From Unio delphinus (taxonomy: Eukaryota > Mollusca > Bivalvia > Unionida > Unionidae), in contig JAQISU010000210.1 of NCBI GenBank assembly GCA_029339505.1, positions 12,121,001-12,185,000 on the forward strand: a stretch of DNA of 64,000 bases, given 5' to 3'. Both the position numbers and the translations under genes were made by a program. The notes under the pieces were generated by a model. The model had not been told where the DNA came from, did no database searches, and was given only the letters and a program-made list of their open reading frames with translations. Below are positions 39,711-53,846 of the stretch, piece after piece. Within the stretch, counting starts at the first letter, position 1, and every line of letters begins with the position of its first letter.

Positions 39711-42700
39711 GGTGAGATTTTCTTGCCTTCTCTTTTAGGCCATTTAAATTCATAAAGACATTAATTCGAAACAATGTATTTTGATAAGGTCAATTAGGTT
39801 CATAGAGATAACAACACAGCAAAATTGTTGTGACATAGCTAAGTCCCATTGTTGACTTTTGGGAGAAACCGCTTTAAGAGCGGATGGTGCAGGTATTTGG
39901 CTTACCTGTAGTTACGTTCTGATTTCTGGGTGGTTCGCTTAGAGAGGGGAAGCAGATGACAAAGGTGTTTGATCCATAATTCCTAAATTTAAAAGTAATC
40001 ATTTATCACTTTTACGGTTAAGGTTAAAATTATTTTTGATCACATTTAAGAAAACCTCTAGTAGTATGTAGCAGATTTATTAGGAGAGGATCATAAAAGT
40101 ATGCTAATGAATAAAACGTGAAATAATACACAGTACACTTACTTTGTTTCAATATAATCAATAAATGCATTTCGAGACGCTGTCATTAGCATCAGGGTAA
40201 TGTACATATATGAATTTGAAAAATGTCAAAGAACGGAGAAAAGTAGCAAAATTACCAGCTCGTAATCTTTCTTCAAAATGTACGTTTGGGGCTCAGAAAG
40301 TGAACGTGGTCATGCCGAGCCATGAATCCTTAGAGATGTGCAAATTCGAAGCAAGGCACAGTTGTGTGTTTTAGACCCAAACAGACAGCCACATTTATTT
40401 CAGTTACTCCCTTGAATACACGCGTGTTTGCCTCATATAAGTGATTATAAGTGAGGAACTCCTAATGTAAACCTTTATTTTTATTTCTAACTCCGGTGCA
40501 AGCCCATAACAGAAGTTAATATATATTGTGTATTTTCAGCTTAAAAATCTATACAGTCCTTTCATGTATAATACACTTGTATAGCAGGAAATGTTATCAT
40601 TTTGTTCAAGTCAGTAAAGCCTGTGTGAAATTTACTATTTTACATTGTTAATAAGTTCGACGACTTTTTTCGAATTTATTTGTAGCTGCTCCACTCAAGA
40701 TAACATAATTCGGTGCTTATTCCACTTTCATTTGGTTGTGAATATTGTCAAATGTGGGTAAATAATCTCTCCTACTTTATACTTCTTGCACGAGATGGTC
40801 TGCGTTCTCTTTCACATTTTTCATGTTTTCTTATACAATTTGTTCAATTGCTGTTCAACCACACCTTGAGTCTCTAGTTCTTTATTATTTTCTCACTGAA
40901 TTTCTTTAAGTAATGGCCTGATTTACTTTAGCCATATCAGTACGAATCTGTTCAAAAGTCATTCCTTTTCTTTGATTAGCTTCTTTAGCTCTAATGACTA
41001 ATTGAGCACCATGCGACTTTGTCCGAATATATTAGTTGCTGCATCAGTTTATTTAACCAGATTTGCTTGAAGCGTTTGACATGCTAATTATTATTGTTTA
41101 GGTTTAATTTAGTGCTAATGTCTTGACCAATTCCTTGTTCAAGCTTTCTCATCTGCGTTTGTATGAAAGCGCAAAGAGGAATGTACGTCGCTAAATATTA
41201 TGTCTGGTATGACCGCTGTTATATATACAAAGTCTTACGTAGGAATAAATCTCATGCATATCGTAAAGTGCCTTTCAATCTTTATACGTAACACAGATGA
41301 TCAGTTTTTCATTGGTGCCTATTTCTAATAAACAATAATAATCAACAAACAGAAACATTGCAATGCAATTTAGACACCGAAAAATCTTGATTTACGGCGA
41401 AGCAGTCGTACACTGTAGAATACCTTGGGTTAATTATTTGAAGTGTTATTGATTTGTTAATGCTACTGTATTCGTTCTTAAGTCCATAAATTGGATCAGA
41501 CCTAGTAAATGCCATTTAAATCTTGGCAATTCTGCATTATGTCAGACACCACGTCATTGCTGCTTGAATTAATTATTGAACTGCCGAACTGACATTCTTT
41601 GTTATCATCGTAAGCGGCCAATGTGACTTTATTCATGTACATTTCTATGTTGTAATATCCGGTTAAGATAATCCCTATTTCGTTTTGCTTTTCATGTAAA
41701 ATAAAATATTGGATTTGAGCTGCCTTAAATCGTGAAATATCCAGTAACATCAATCTTTGTGACAATATTTGATCGATGGTAAATCCATTTTTGTAAGTAT
41801 TGTACCGTTGTCATAGTTACAAAACTAATGCTTGAAGTAAGTTTCTCAAGAAAAATTTAATCGTTCACTTTTGTTCCCTTTTTTAAACGAAATTGTTTTC
41901 CCCTGCTTGAAACGATTTTTTTTTTCTCTCAGTTCTTGTTTTACCATGTTTGCGGTGCTGTTTTCTTCTTTAATTTTTAATTGTGGCTTATTCCATTTCT
42001 TTCCCTGGCATGTCGTTGATGAAGTTCAACGTATAAATTGCAGAAGTTCCCGTTTGGTCTTGTTTTAAGCCTAATCGTCTGGGTAAACGTTTGTGATCGA
42101 ATTACTTCGTTGAAGAATGCAAGTGTGAAGCCCCTTGTTGTGTTTCATTTAATATGTTTTAAATTCTCAGCTTTATTTAATTCCTGTAAACATTTTACAG
42201 GTTGGCTTCTAAAACCACTCTGCCTGTATTACAGGCTTTTGTAGGGTAAACTTCCCGGGTGATTTGCTCAGCTAGGTATCACGTGTGTTTTATCTTGTTC
42301 TCCGTATCTGTATTTACAATAACATTTGTAGCTTAACGTTAATATAAATGTGTATTGTCACAGAGTTTACCCTTAAGAAGACGTATAAATTTTACCGTGA
42401 GCAACATACATTTGAACAGAACTGTATTGGATAAAAAGAAACTGTGGGCACAAAGTTCTGTCCAATATTCAATATATAGATAGAAAAACTAGGAAAGGTT
42501 ATTACAATACTTGAAGAAAAATAACAAGAGAAATTATATAGATCAAAATAAAGGATATGTCTATGAAGAGCTTTAAAAGAGACAGAGAATACTTAAAGGA
42601 ATACATTACGTTTAGATACCTCATAAATTAGACCAGAGGCTTTTGCAAATATATCATAAATTAAATGTGAAGGTATTTTAAGAGAAACATTTGATAACAC

Positions 42701-44946
42701 ACGACATTAAATGACACGTTTCGTTTGTTGCTTTTCTCTGCATGTTTTACAAAGCAATTAAAGCAATCTAAATTATGGAATTTCATGGAGATTTTGAACA
42801 ATATTGATATTTTCTGTACAAGTGGCGCAAAGATACAAATGAATCAAATGAATAAATGCCTATTTTTATTTGCTAATACGTTTCTACGATTTACAGTTTA
42901 TTTTCAGTTTTAAAATTAATATGTTAAAACAGAAGTCAATACTTAAATGACAAATATCCAGTGCATATATACTTTCGCTTCCAGTCTTGTAATCTTCAAT
43001 TAACGAACGGATGAAACTCTTCGAACCGTCTGTCAATGACATGAAGAGTTTAACATATTTATAACTGGCTAAGATTCATTTTTCTTCCTTGTGTCCATTC
43101 ATGTTTTTCAACACGTGTCCTGTAGAGTGACTCAACTGGTACGATATATTTATATCTATACTCTCTACCAGTATTATGATTAATATAATTATCTTCAAGA
43201 AATCATAAATTCTTTTCCTTATAAAAGTTGTCCATTCAGAGATAATTAGAAACTAAAATATGGTGCATGATCAATCATATATTTGATAGCTATATAAATA
43301 GATGCTGTAGTGTTTGTTGCAATAATCAGCACTATAAACGGTGGAAGTGCGTAAAATCAATGACTGCACAAATATTATTATTTGTACGCTGATGACGGTA
43401 TGGCACATCTGCATATTCTAATTCAAGTTTATGGTGTGGCAGCTTAAACAAAATGTAGTCTGAGAAGAAAAAATTTATTCAAGGACAACACATTTTGTAG
43501 GTCTCTGACAATACTGACATGTCAGTAAATAACCCAAATGATCCTTTGAATCTAACCATAAGAGAGATCATGACTAGATTTCGAGAAGAAGGTTAAGACT
43601 CAAAATGAAATGAAATAAATGTATTCAAGTCAATGTAGATATATATATATATATATATATAAATTACATCGTTCCAAAATAAATTATATTTTAATTAAAG
43701 AATCAAGTATATGCCAGTAAAATAAAAGATCCAAAAAAAGGTTTTAGGCAAAAGCTGAATTTGACAGTAAGAAAACTACATTAGTTGGACTTCTAACACA
43801 GTTGGAATGATACCTTACTGAAATAGTTCAAATGATTAATGAAAAAATTAGAAAGAATTGCAATTAGTTAAACGGTTGAAACATTTATTTGCAAAATGAA
43901 CGACAAGCTAACAATACCCAATATAATTCCTGCCATGTTTGTAACAAAACATTGACGATATGTCCATAGCAATTTGTTGCTTGATTTAGATATTTGATCT
44001 CCACTAAAAAGGAAATATTATTTATTCGTTGAGAGAAACTTTAAAATCATAATAAATATTTGTATTTAACTGCTTTGGTAAATCAAATAACAGCATACAA
44101 GTTATCTTAAAGCATTGCCAGTGTAACAAGTAGACCTTTGAAAATAGCAAGACATGTTGTGTGATTCATTGATGAACATTTTAGTGTATTGCGATGGAAT
44201 TAGTAGGTTTGTTGTGTGGATTGATGATTGAATATGCAAACAAAACACATATTAGATCACAAGGTGTTTAATATTGTCTGCAGCTACTTTAAAAAGTAAA
44301 CTTAGAAATTCTCATCAAATATCAAGATTAATATAAATTATTGTCTATTTCATAATGAATGATTACATATTGTTTTGACGTAAACCGGACTGTTTCTGTG
44401 TTTAGACATTGCCGTTTTATGAATTGACGTTGACAGTAGAATAATGTTAACTCACTTTGTTTACTCCTCAGTCTTCTAGGATTTCTTGCCACACTATGAC
44501 ATCATGCTGATCTTAGAATATAATTAATTTATTAATCGATATTTATAGTAAGGCTTATTCCAAGCTTAATGGAGACTTCAGATTCTGCCATCTCATTTTG
44601 AAATAGATAAACTACTTAGACACCAACAGCTTTTTCAATTTTTTATTTTTAACCAGTTTCACAATTTTGAAAACTGTATAGGTTAACATGCTACACTATG
44701 ATAAATATAAACATGAATGGTTAAATTTAGCTGAAGAGTAAAACTAAATTGCTACCTTTTCATGTTGTGCACATATGATACTTGTTACAATTATTCTTTT
44801 TTTATGGTCGCTACAAGTACCGCTTGTAAATTATGGCGTTTTTATTCTTCCTCTTCGCATAGATCCAGTCATGATTTGGTGGAAAATTAACATTCCTACT
44901 AGTTAACTTAAACTGTTTCATATTTACGTAATTGTTGATTAGATTG

Positions 44947-44949
<3 letters not shown>
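39711..44949. other. Long gene-poor interval
   Basis: I see no recognisable gene, RNA gene or mobile element in this 5.2 kb. A minus-strand ORF at 41502-41765 and helical fragments near 41100 (RKLEQGIGQDIS) could be decayed coding sequence, but no family can be named. A short (AT)n lies at 43638-43660. Confidence 0.4.

Positions 44950-45040
<91 letters not shown>
44950..45040. repeat. (AT)n microsatellite
   Basis: AT dinucleotide run. Confidence 0.95.
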
Positions 45041-45041
<1 letters not shown>

Positions 45042-46553
45042 TGGTTAGACGCACAGAACACTCATTTGGTAATATTCTAATCTTGGAGTACAAGTTTAAC
45101 CTGTGCAAAGATATAATTAATCATGCTGTGCTTTGATGCTTTAGTGTATATGTAACCTGTTGGAAATTCCACACCCAACCTGTTGGTATCTCTGAACAAA
45201 CACAAAGAAAAACAAATCAACTAGGTCTAGGTAATTTTGTTAAACTATTATCTCACCGTGCTTCATTGCTGTAGATATGTCATTCCGATACATTTTTATT
45301 CAATGCTCGTGTTAAATGAAATGACTAAACATCGTCCACAATATTCAATTAAGATTTCGTGATTTGTTTCTTTGGTAATTTGAAATTGGACAAAAATTGC
45401 AGACAGGCTGCACCTTTCAGATCGGTACATCTACGCAATGTAAATGCAATATCGTATTGTACTGGGTTGTAAATAATTGTGCTTCATAATGTGTTAAAAA
45501 AAATTCTCAGAAAAATGTATTTTGTTGATTGTGACACTGCTTCGTGATTGAACGCTTTCTGGATGTAAAAGAATTATAATTTGATTTTATCTTCCACTTT
45601 CGTTATATAATATCATGTTTTACTCCGCTACCATATTATGTAAACGTCGCCTGTACATCAGGATTGTCATGTGTACCGCTTTATAAATAAGCCCCATGTC
45701 ACAAACGAATCAATCCTTCTCCAAGCCATAGTGTAAAAGGATTTGTTTAGGCAAACACAACAATTTGCAATAGCTGATCAATACGTATGTTTTTACCAGA
45801 CATACATTATCGTGAAACAAAGAATCTCTCTGAAGACCTTTTTAATTCAAGCTGATTACATTGTTCATATACCTTATTAGTTTCTAGGCAACACATATAT
45901 TTAAACAGCATAAGATCAAACGCTTTCATTTTATTGACCTCTTCATATTAACAAAGCACATAGCCCCATCGTCGTTGATCAAAGAGTCCTCGATTAGTCG
46001 TATAGGAATATAGAGTGTAGTGTCCGAGGTGGTCATGCCAGTGATCTAAGGAGATTATTATGTTAAGTTTTTAATTTAAAAAAAATGTTTGATGCATTTG
46101 AAACCCGTCAATTTTTTTTAAACAGTATTCATGCACATGACACTTGTGATCGCAATCGTTAGGTTTTGCTTTCTGTGCATTTCGATCGAAATTCTGTCCT
46201 TTTTTGTGAGATCCCTTGCTCATCATATAACCTTGACCTTTAAAAACAGCTGATGGAACATATTTTCGAACCAAAATGCAATACACATTCGTTCGTAAAG
46301 CTTGCTGCTTATTTTCTTTGGAAAAAGGGGCGAGTGTTAGAGTGCAGGAATGAATATGCAATTACATTGTTTTAACTACTAATGGGGAATTTTAATCAGA
46401 TTGCGAGGTTTGGTAGGAAATCACGGATATGGATGGATGGTTTGTTTCCCCGCCACTGTGGAAGGTGTGTTGTTATTGCTGGGATAGGGTGCTCCTAATT
46501 GTTTTATATTAATTATTATAGAAATCCCAACCAGACACGATTTTGTAGGAAGT

Positions 46554-46558
<5 letters not shown>
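45041..46558. other. Unassigned interval
   Basis: AT-rich, no recognised gene. The 96-codon minus ORF at 46071-46361 has no family resemblance. Confidence 0.4.

Positions 46559-46611
<53 letters not shown>
46559..46611. repeat. (GA)n microsatellite
   Basis: AG dinucleotide run. Confidence 0.95.
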
Positions 46612-46613
<2 letters not shown>

Positions 46614-46704
46614 AAATGCCGACAGTTAAATTATTGAGTACACAAAGGTGTAATTCAAATTTATAACAATTTAATACAATTCATCAGTTACATGATAATA
46701 ATTC

Positions 46705-46945
46705 TGGCCCCGAGTGGTCTAAAGCGCTGTCCGTTACGTATAAATGCCATCTCACCTCTGTCTACGTGGGTTCGAGTCTAAGATTCGGCTAATGTAGTTA
46801 TGTGAGAAAACTTGCCAGTAGCTTCTCGTGGGTCGGTGGTTCTTTCCGGGAATTTTCCGGGTTCTTCCTCCACCAATAATACTGGCCGCCATGTATAGCT
46901 TATACTGTGCTTAAAAATGGCGTTAAACCATAAAACAAATACATG
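46705..46945 (+). mobile_element. tRNA-derived SINE, second family
   Basis: The head is CCCCGAGTGGTCTAAAGCG (A box) with GTGGGTTCGAGTC (B box) about 50 bp on. A GC-richer body follows (TTCCGGGAATTTTCCGGG). The end is ATGGCGTTAAACCATAAAAC, a 3' tail typical of molluscan SINEs. Its body is unrelated to the SINEs at 3115 and 39000. Confidence 0.8.
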
Positions 46946-47227
46946 ATAATAATTCTCCAATCAGCTGCTTCGTTTCTTCCTGTCAGCCTATTGCATCATT
47001 TGATTTTTGTGTGAAATAGCTTTTCTACCTGTACGTCTTTCTTACTCAACTGTATTTCTTCCATCCCGCCAATTACTTCTCTCCTTCCGACTTCCCTACT
47101 AACTCTTTCTCCACCTTGACCGCTTCTACTCCAATTTCACCTAATAGACTACATTCAATACTAGCCATCGATTCACAATCTTCTTCTCCACTATTCATTA
47201 TTCCGTCTCCCTCCCTGAGACTTGGGG

Positions 47228-49448
47228 TTAAATTATGATCCAAGTTTTTTGTATGCTTGACTTACCATTGCTATTCAAAATATGATCCAAGTTATTTTGA
47301 ATGCTTGACTTACCATTATTATTCAAATTATGATCCAAGCTATTTTCTATGCTTGACTTACTATTGCTATTCAAAATATGATCCAAGTTATTTTGAATGC
47401 TTGACTTACCATTAATATTCAAATTATGATCCAAGCTATTTTGTATACTTGACTTACTATTGCTATTTAAAATATGATCCAAGTTATTTTGTATGCTTGA
47501 CTTACTATTGATAAGCAATATATGATCCAAGTTATTTTGTATGCTTAACTTACTAATGATATTCAAAATATGATCCGAGTTATTTTTTATGCTTGACTTA
47601 CTAATGATTTTCAAAATATGATCCGAGTTATTTTGTATGCTTGACTTACTATTGCTATTCAAAATATGATCCAAGTTATTTTGTATGCTTGACTTACTAT
47701 TGATATTCAATATATCATCCAAGTTATTTTGTATGCTTGACTTAACTTACTATTGCTATTCAAAATATGATCCAAGTTATTTTGTATGCTTGACTTACTT
47801 TTGCTATTCAAAATATGATCCAAGTTGTTTTGTATGCTTAACTTACTTTTGCTATTCAAAATATGATCCAAGTTATTTTGCATGCTTGACTTACTATTGA
47901 TATTCAATATATGATCCAAGTTATTTTGTATGCTTGGCTTACTATTGCTATTCAAAATATGATCCAAGTTGTTTTGTATGCTTGACTTACTATTGATATT
48001 CAAAATATGATCCGAGTTATTTTGTATGCTTGACTTACTATTGCTATTCAAAATATGATCCAATTTTTTGTTATGCTTGACTCACTATTGATATTCAAAA
48101 TATTATCCAAGTTATTTTGTATGCTTGACTTACTATTGCTATTCAATATATCATCCAAGTTATTTTGTATGCTTGACTTACTATTGATATTCAAAATATG
48201 ATCCAAGTTATTTTGTATGCTTGACTTACTATTGATAAGCAATATATGATCCAAGTTATTTTGTATGCTTGACTTACTATTGCTATTCAAAATATGATCC
48301 AAGTTGTTTTGTATGCTTGACTTACTATTGATATTCAAAATATGACCCGAGTTATTTTGTATGCTTGACTTACTATTGCTATTCAAAATATGATCCAATT
48401 TTTTGTTATGCTTGACTTACTATTGATATTCAAAATATGATCCAAGTTATTTTGTATGCTTGACTTACTATTGCTATTCAATATATCATCCAAGTTATTT
48501 TGTATGCTTGACTTACTATTGATATTCAAAATATGATCCAAGTTATTTTGTATGCTTGACTTACTATTGATATTCAAAATATGATCCATATTATTTTGTA
48601 TGCTTGACTTACTATTGATAAGCAATATATGATCCAAGTTATTTTGTATGCTTGACTTACTATTGATATTCAAAATATGATCCAAGTTATTTTGCATGCT
48701 TGACTTACTATTGATATTCAAATATGATCCAAGTTATTTTGTATGCTTAACTTAATATTGCTATTCAAAATATGATCCAAGTTTTTTGGATGCTTGACTT
48801 ACTATTGATATTCAAAATATGATCCAAGTTATTTTGTGTGCTTGACTTACTATTGCTATTCAATATATCATCCAAGTTATTTTGTATGCTTAACTTAATA
48901 TTGCTATTCAAAATATGATCCAAGTTATTTTGTATGCTTGACTTAATATTGCTATTCAAAATATGATCCAAGTTTTTTTGTATGCTTGACTTACTATTGC
49001 TATTCAAAATATGATCCAAGTCATTTTGTATGCTTGACTTACTATTGCTATTCAATATATCATCCAAGTTATTTTGTATGCTTGACTTACTATTGATATT
49101 CAAAATATGATCCAAATTATTTTGTATGCTTGACTTACTTTTGATATTCAATATATCATCCAAGTTATTTTGTATGCTTGACTTACTATTGCTATTTAAA
49201 ATATGATCCAAGTTATTTTGTATGCTTGACTTACTATTGCTATTCAAAATATGATCCAAGTTATTTTGTATGCTTGACTTACTATTGATATTCAATATAT
49301 CATCCAAGTTATTTTGTATGCTTGACTTACTATTGATATTCAAAATATGATCCAAGTTATTTTGTATGCTTGACTTACTATTGCTATTCAAAATATGATC
49401 CAAGTTATTTTGTATGCTTGACTTACTATTGATATTCAATATATGATT
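47228..49448. repeat. 48-bp satellite, about 46 copies
   Basis: The unit is ATTCAAAATATGATCCAAGT then TATTTTGTATGCTTGACTTACTATTG in part. Variants (AAGCAATATATG, CAATATATCATC) recur in the same order at about 47990-48250, 48300-48500 and 48660-48900, so multi-unit blocks have been copied. The period is divisible by three, so long minus-strand ORFs read SIQNNLDHILNSNSKS repeats. I treat them as by-products. Confidence 0.9.
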
Positions 49449-49507
49449 CATTGTATATTCCGACCTCTCACTTTGACAGATTTGTTGTCGGCTTTACGAT
49501 CATAGGT

Positions 49508-49508
<1 letters not shown>

Positions 49509-49599
<91 letters not shown>
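49509..49599. repeat. (GA)n microsatellite
   Basis: AG dinucleotide run of about 90 bp. Confidence 0.95.
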
Positions 49600-49600
<1 letters not shown>

Positions 49601-49908
49601 ACACGTATTTAATCATTCAACTATTCAAAATAGTATTGTAAATATCTTTGCTGCGAAAGAAAAAAAATCAAAGCATCAATCAGATTACGGTAGTGTAGCC
49701 AAGGAATTGACAGAATCGCCCTCTCGTCTAAACAGGTTTGTAACTTTATTTCAATGGTATCGTTTAACACGGTGAAGATTAAAACTACATGGAATGTATA
49801 CACAGTCCTTTATTACACATTAGGTTCTTGTAGTTGATGATTTCATCCAGATAAAATGTTTGCTGTTTTCTCTCCGTCTCAGACTACTTGTTAATTGTTT
49901 CTATTTCT

Positions 49909-49912
<4 letters not shown>

Positions 49913-49993
<81 letters not shown>

Positions 49994-49998
49994 TAGAT

Positions 49999-50061
<63 letters not shown>
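49913..50061. repeat. (GT)n-(GA)n microsatellite
   Basis: GT run followed by GA with a GATA interruption. Confidence 0.95.
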
Positions 50062-50064
<3 letters not shown>

Positions 50065-51690
50065 TGAAACAGGAAATATTGATTAGTGAAATTTTGTGTG
50101 CATAACATCGGCTGCGTTTGATCACATTTTTTAAGATATATGTGTTTACAAATGCACCAGTTATTACAAATGTCTACTAATATTATGATATGTGGACTGG
50201 ATCTTTGATAGAGTTTGTGAAAAGGCTCAATTTACACACCTGGTTCCTTGCGCAAGATAACCTTATTTGTTCAACCGATTTGTCCACTTTGTTTACGAAA
50301 AACAATTAGACGCATGGATTCGTTTATTCGATGTATCTCTTTTGTCGCAATTTATTTAATTCTAGTATATTTCTCATCTCTACTTTATATACTGTGCCTT
50401 GCACCATTTGTATACGTTATGTCGGTCTTTGACGTTTGGTTTGTTCATGTTCTTCTTTGTGGCGCAGAATCTTTGCATCCAGTTTTCATACCAAAATACA
50501 TTTTCAAATGGCTTTGGATATTAAAAATTTATATTAGGTTTCTATTTAGTGCATTTACATCAAGCATAATAATTTCACTTATTACAGTATTATTTTAAGT
50601 ATGTGGCTTGTTCGTCTTGATAACCTGGCCTTCATGCAGGTAAATTACATCTTAATAAATATGTCAACATAACCCGTTGCGACCCACGGGTTGAAAAAGT
50701 GTCAAATAAAAGGTGGATGCCTTTTTTTTACAAAGAATCTTATCTCCATGTACGATAAATATTGCTTCAAATATAGAAGAGAAGCATTCAATATAAAATC
50801 GATACTAATCAAATGCATGGTGATCTCTGGATGGACATTGCTTTCCTTCATAAAACTGGGGGTATTTTCGTGATTTTTAATTTTCTGCCCAGAACACGAC
50901 ATTAAATATTTTATTACTTGTAGATCACTTTCAGTCTTGAAGTCATAAAATCTTTTTTTTCCTTCAGATAGTTTCTCACAAAATATTATTTTTCCGTAAA
51001 ACTGTATTGTCGCCGAATCTATCAAACTAAACACCTAACGTGGATGTATTTCGCCTACAACTACAGATTTAAATTGGTTGTGTAACAAGCTTATGTTACT
51101 GAACTTTGAATGTTTATTACATGTATATCATTCGCTGTAAATAGCGAAAGTTTTAAGGACCCGTCCAATTGTATGCTTTGATAATGCTGTAGAATTTGCA
51201 TTATAATATTTTTAGATAAAAATGTATTGTATTAATATCTCTTTTGAATAAACAGCGATACAATATTAAAGTACATGAAGTAACTTACCGTCAAAATCCT
51301 TCATTATTACGACCATGTCCAATAATGAGTCCTTTGTGGCAATTGCTCCAAGCAATAGGCAACTTTGAACTAGTATCAATATACATTCGCCCAATGAATT
51401 ATGGGAGAGATAAGACGCCACCAAGATTTACAATATTGTGCATTTGAAAAGGTACTTAGAGATCTCAAATAAAACACCAAAGGTATAATTATAGCAGATA
51501 ACAAGTAGACACGTGAAAATGTACACATTCCAATATCGGATGATTAAATTCTTCATACAAACTTTGTCAATATGTTTTTTTTTTCTTTCTGGGCTTATTG
51601 TAAAAATGTGAACTAATTTATTTCATGAGTACCTTGTTCTTCTTGCTTAGTTTAGGTGAACGCGCCCGAATAGCTGATTATTTATTTAGC
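50062..51690. other. Unassigned interval
   Basis: It contains a 116-codon hydrophobic plus-strand ORF (50248-50598) with no recognised family, and otherwise nothing. I do not call a gene. Confidence 0.35.
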
Positions 51691-51695
51691 ATTTG

Positions 51696-51755
<60 letters not shown>

Positions 51756-51791
51756 AACATAGATACATAGCTGATCAATTATGTAGCATTT

Positions 51792-51838
<47 letters not shown>

Positions 51839-53345
51839 TTACAAAAGTAATCAAGTAGGATGAGCGAGTTATTAAGAAAGCAGAATTATAAAAATACTAA
51901 AAAGTATCTAAAGAATTTGAGAAGATAAAAGGCTAAGAAATCTATGTACTATTTTTGAAAACAACTATCGTTAGAATATTAATGTCCAGAGGTATGATAT
52001 GTTTTCATTGAATTTCTGGAACTCTATTGTTCCTTAAGATCTCTCAACTTTCAGCGATGACATGGATGGAGTCTTATTTATTATGGGATCTGTCACCTTC
52101 TGGCGCTTGATTTCTTCTGGAATCTGCAATTTCGACATTTAATTAGTCTCGATTTGAAAAATTCCGTGAGCGCATTTCTGGTGTTGATTTAGTTCGATAT
52201 ATGTCACATTTTTACGATAACATGTCTTGCCTTTGATATTCTGTGAGATCTAACAATTTTCCGCTATGCTTTTTATGGTGCTTGATTTCTTTTGCGTTTT
52301 ACCAACCTTTTTACGGCATTAAATCTCAGCGAATCTCCACAGCATTCATCTTGTTACTGAGCTTGGTATATTAAGTATGTTTTTCTCTAGCTTGTTCAAT
52401 ATTACCCCTATCATTGTGAAAGCTCTGAATTTTCAAGACCGACATTTTTTGTCCTAGAATTTGTATGCTGTTGAACGGTACCCTGTTAATTCTATGCATC
52501 CGATTTAAATCAGCTTCCTGTTTCGATAGTTTGCAGTAGGAAAATAACTTATGGATCTAAAACAACAATGATATATTTATTGCAGATAGTAAGTAGATAA
52601 ATGAAAATATACAAACGCAAACATGACCATGACAAATTATCGACTTGGGTGATTCATTTTCAGTAATGTGATCAATAAAATTTCATAGCTGATTCATTAC
52701 TTCATTAATGTTTAATTGTGCGTTTTAGGATGGGTACAAAAATGAAAACCAAATGAGTTAGAACGAACAAGTTTTTAAGAAAGTTGGATCATCAAAGTAC
52801 GAAAAAAGTATTTAAAGAATTTGAGATGATAAATGGTGAAGAGAAATATATACCATTTTTAAAACAAACCATCTTCACAATACTATTGTCCACCTGTAAA
52901 TTGTATTTACATTGTATCTTTCTGATTTTATTCCTCCTTGAGATCTCTCTATTTTCAGTGATGGCATATCCGGCATCTAATTTTTGTGGGGTCTGCAAAC
53001 CTTCCGCGATGGCATTTCATTTCTTCTCTGATCTGAAAACATTCCATGATCGCATTCCTGGTTTTTGATTTCTCGTGGGATAATTCAACCTTCCGCCATG
53101 CGATTTAAGGCGTTGATTTCTTTTGGGTTATTCTAATCTTTTTGGACCTTAGGTCTTAGTGATTTTCCGCAACATTCATCGTGTTCATGTGCGTACAGCA
53201 TTGTGTATCGAGTATGATATTATTGCAATTCCTAGCGCCCTCAATTAGCTTGTACGATACTATCCCTAAGTCATGTAATTAGCTTGTACGATACTATCCC
53301 TAAGTCATGTAATTAGCTTGTACGATTCTATCCCTAAGTCATGTA
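51480..53345. repeat. Diverged segmental duplication of about 1 kb
   Basis: The region 51480-52520 recurs in diverged form at 52570-53250. Shared blocks include GCAGATA..AAGTAGA, AAAGTAT.TAAAGAATTTGAGA, GAGATCTCTC.A.TTTCAG.GATG and CATTCATC.TGTT. A third partial copy (CCGCAGCATTCATCGTGTTC) is at about 54095. Confidence 0.65.
51695..51838. repeat. (GATA)n microsatellites, two adjacent runs
   Basis: Two TAGA runs (51695-51755 and 51795-51838) are separated by a short unique linker repeated at both sides (AGCTGAT..ATTTA). Confidence 0.9.
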
Positions 53346-53347
53346 AG
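53246..53347. repeat. 34-bp tandem repeat, three copies
   Basis: AATTAGCTTGTACGATACTA plus TCCCTAAGTCATGT occurs three times. Confidence 0.9.
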
Positions 53348-53417
53348 AGCTCTAAGTGTTTAAAACGTAAGTTTTCTGTACAAGCTATTGTACACACTGA
53401 CGTTTTTGAATACGCAC

Positions 53418-53846
53418 GATTGAATGGTCCCTTGTTAATGCTATGCATGCCATTGAATGGTCCCTTGTTAAGGCTATGCATACCATTGAATGGTCCCTTG
53501 TTAATGTTATGCATACCATTGAATGGTCCCTTGTTAATGCTATGCATACCATTAAATCGTCCCTTGTTAATGCTATGCATACCATTGAATGGTCCCTTGT
53601 TAATGCTATGCATACCATTGAATGGTCCCTTGTTAATGCTATGCATACCATTAAATGGTCCCTTGTTAATGCTATGCATACCATTGAATGGTCCCTTGTT
53701 AATGCTATGCATACCATTGAATGGTCCCTTGTTAATGCTATGCATACGATTGAATGGTCCCTTGTTAATGCTATGCATACGATTGAATGGCCCCTTGTTA
53801 ATGATATGCATGCCATTGAATGGTCCCTTGTTAATGTTATGCATAC
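53418..53846. repeat. 33-bp minisatellite, about 13 copies
   Basis: The unit is TTGAATGGTCCCTTGTTAAT plus GCTATGCATACCA. The period is a multiple of three, so both strands have long ORFs in several frames (LNGPLLMLCIP and similar). A single-copy relative lies at 52471-52506. Confidence 0.9.

Noticed and set aside
41502..41765. 87-aa ORF as an exon
   Set aside because: It reads plausibly, but no family, splice sites or neighbouring exons could be identified.
47228..49451. Several Asn/Ser-rich ORFs over the 48-bp satellite as a gene family
   Set aside because: They are produced by the repeat period, break at each indel, and have no flanking unique coding sequence.
50248..50598. 116-aa hydrophobic protein as a membrane gene
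   Set aside because: AT-rich sequence commonly gives hydrophobic chance ORFs. No family, splice context or conservation is visible.
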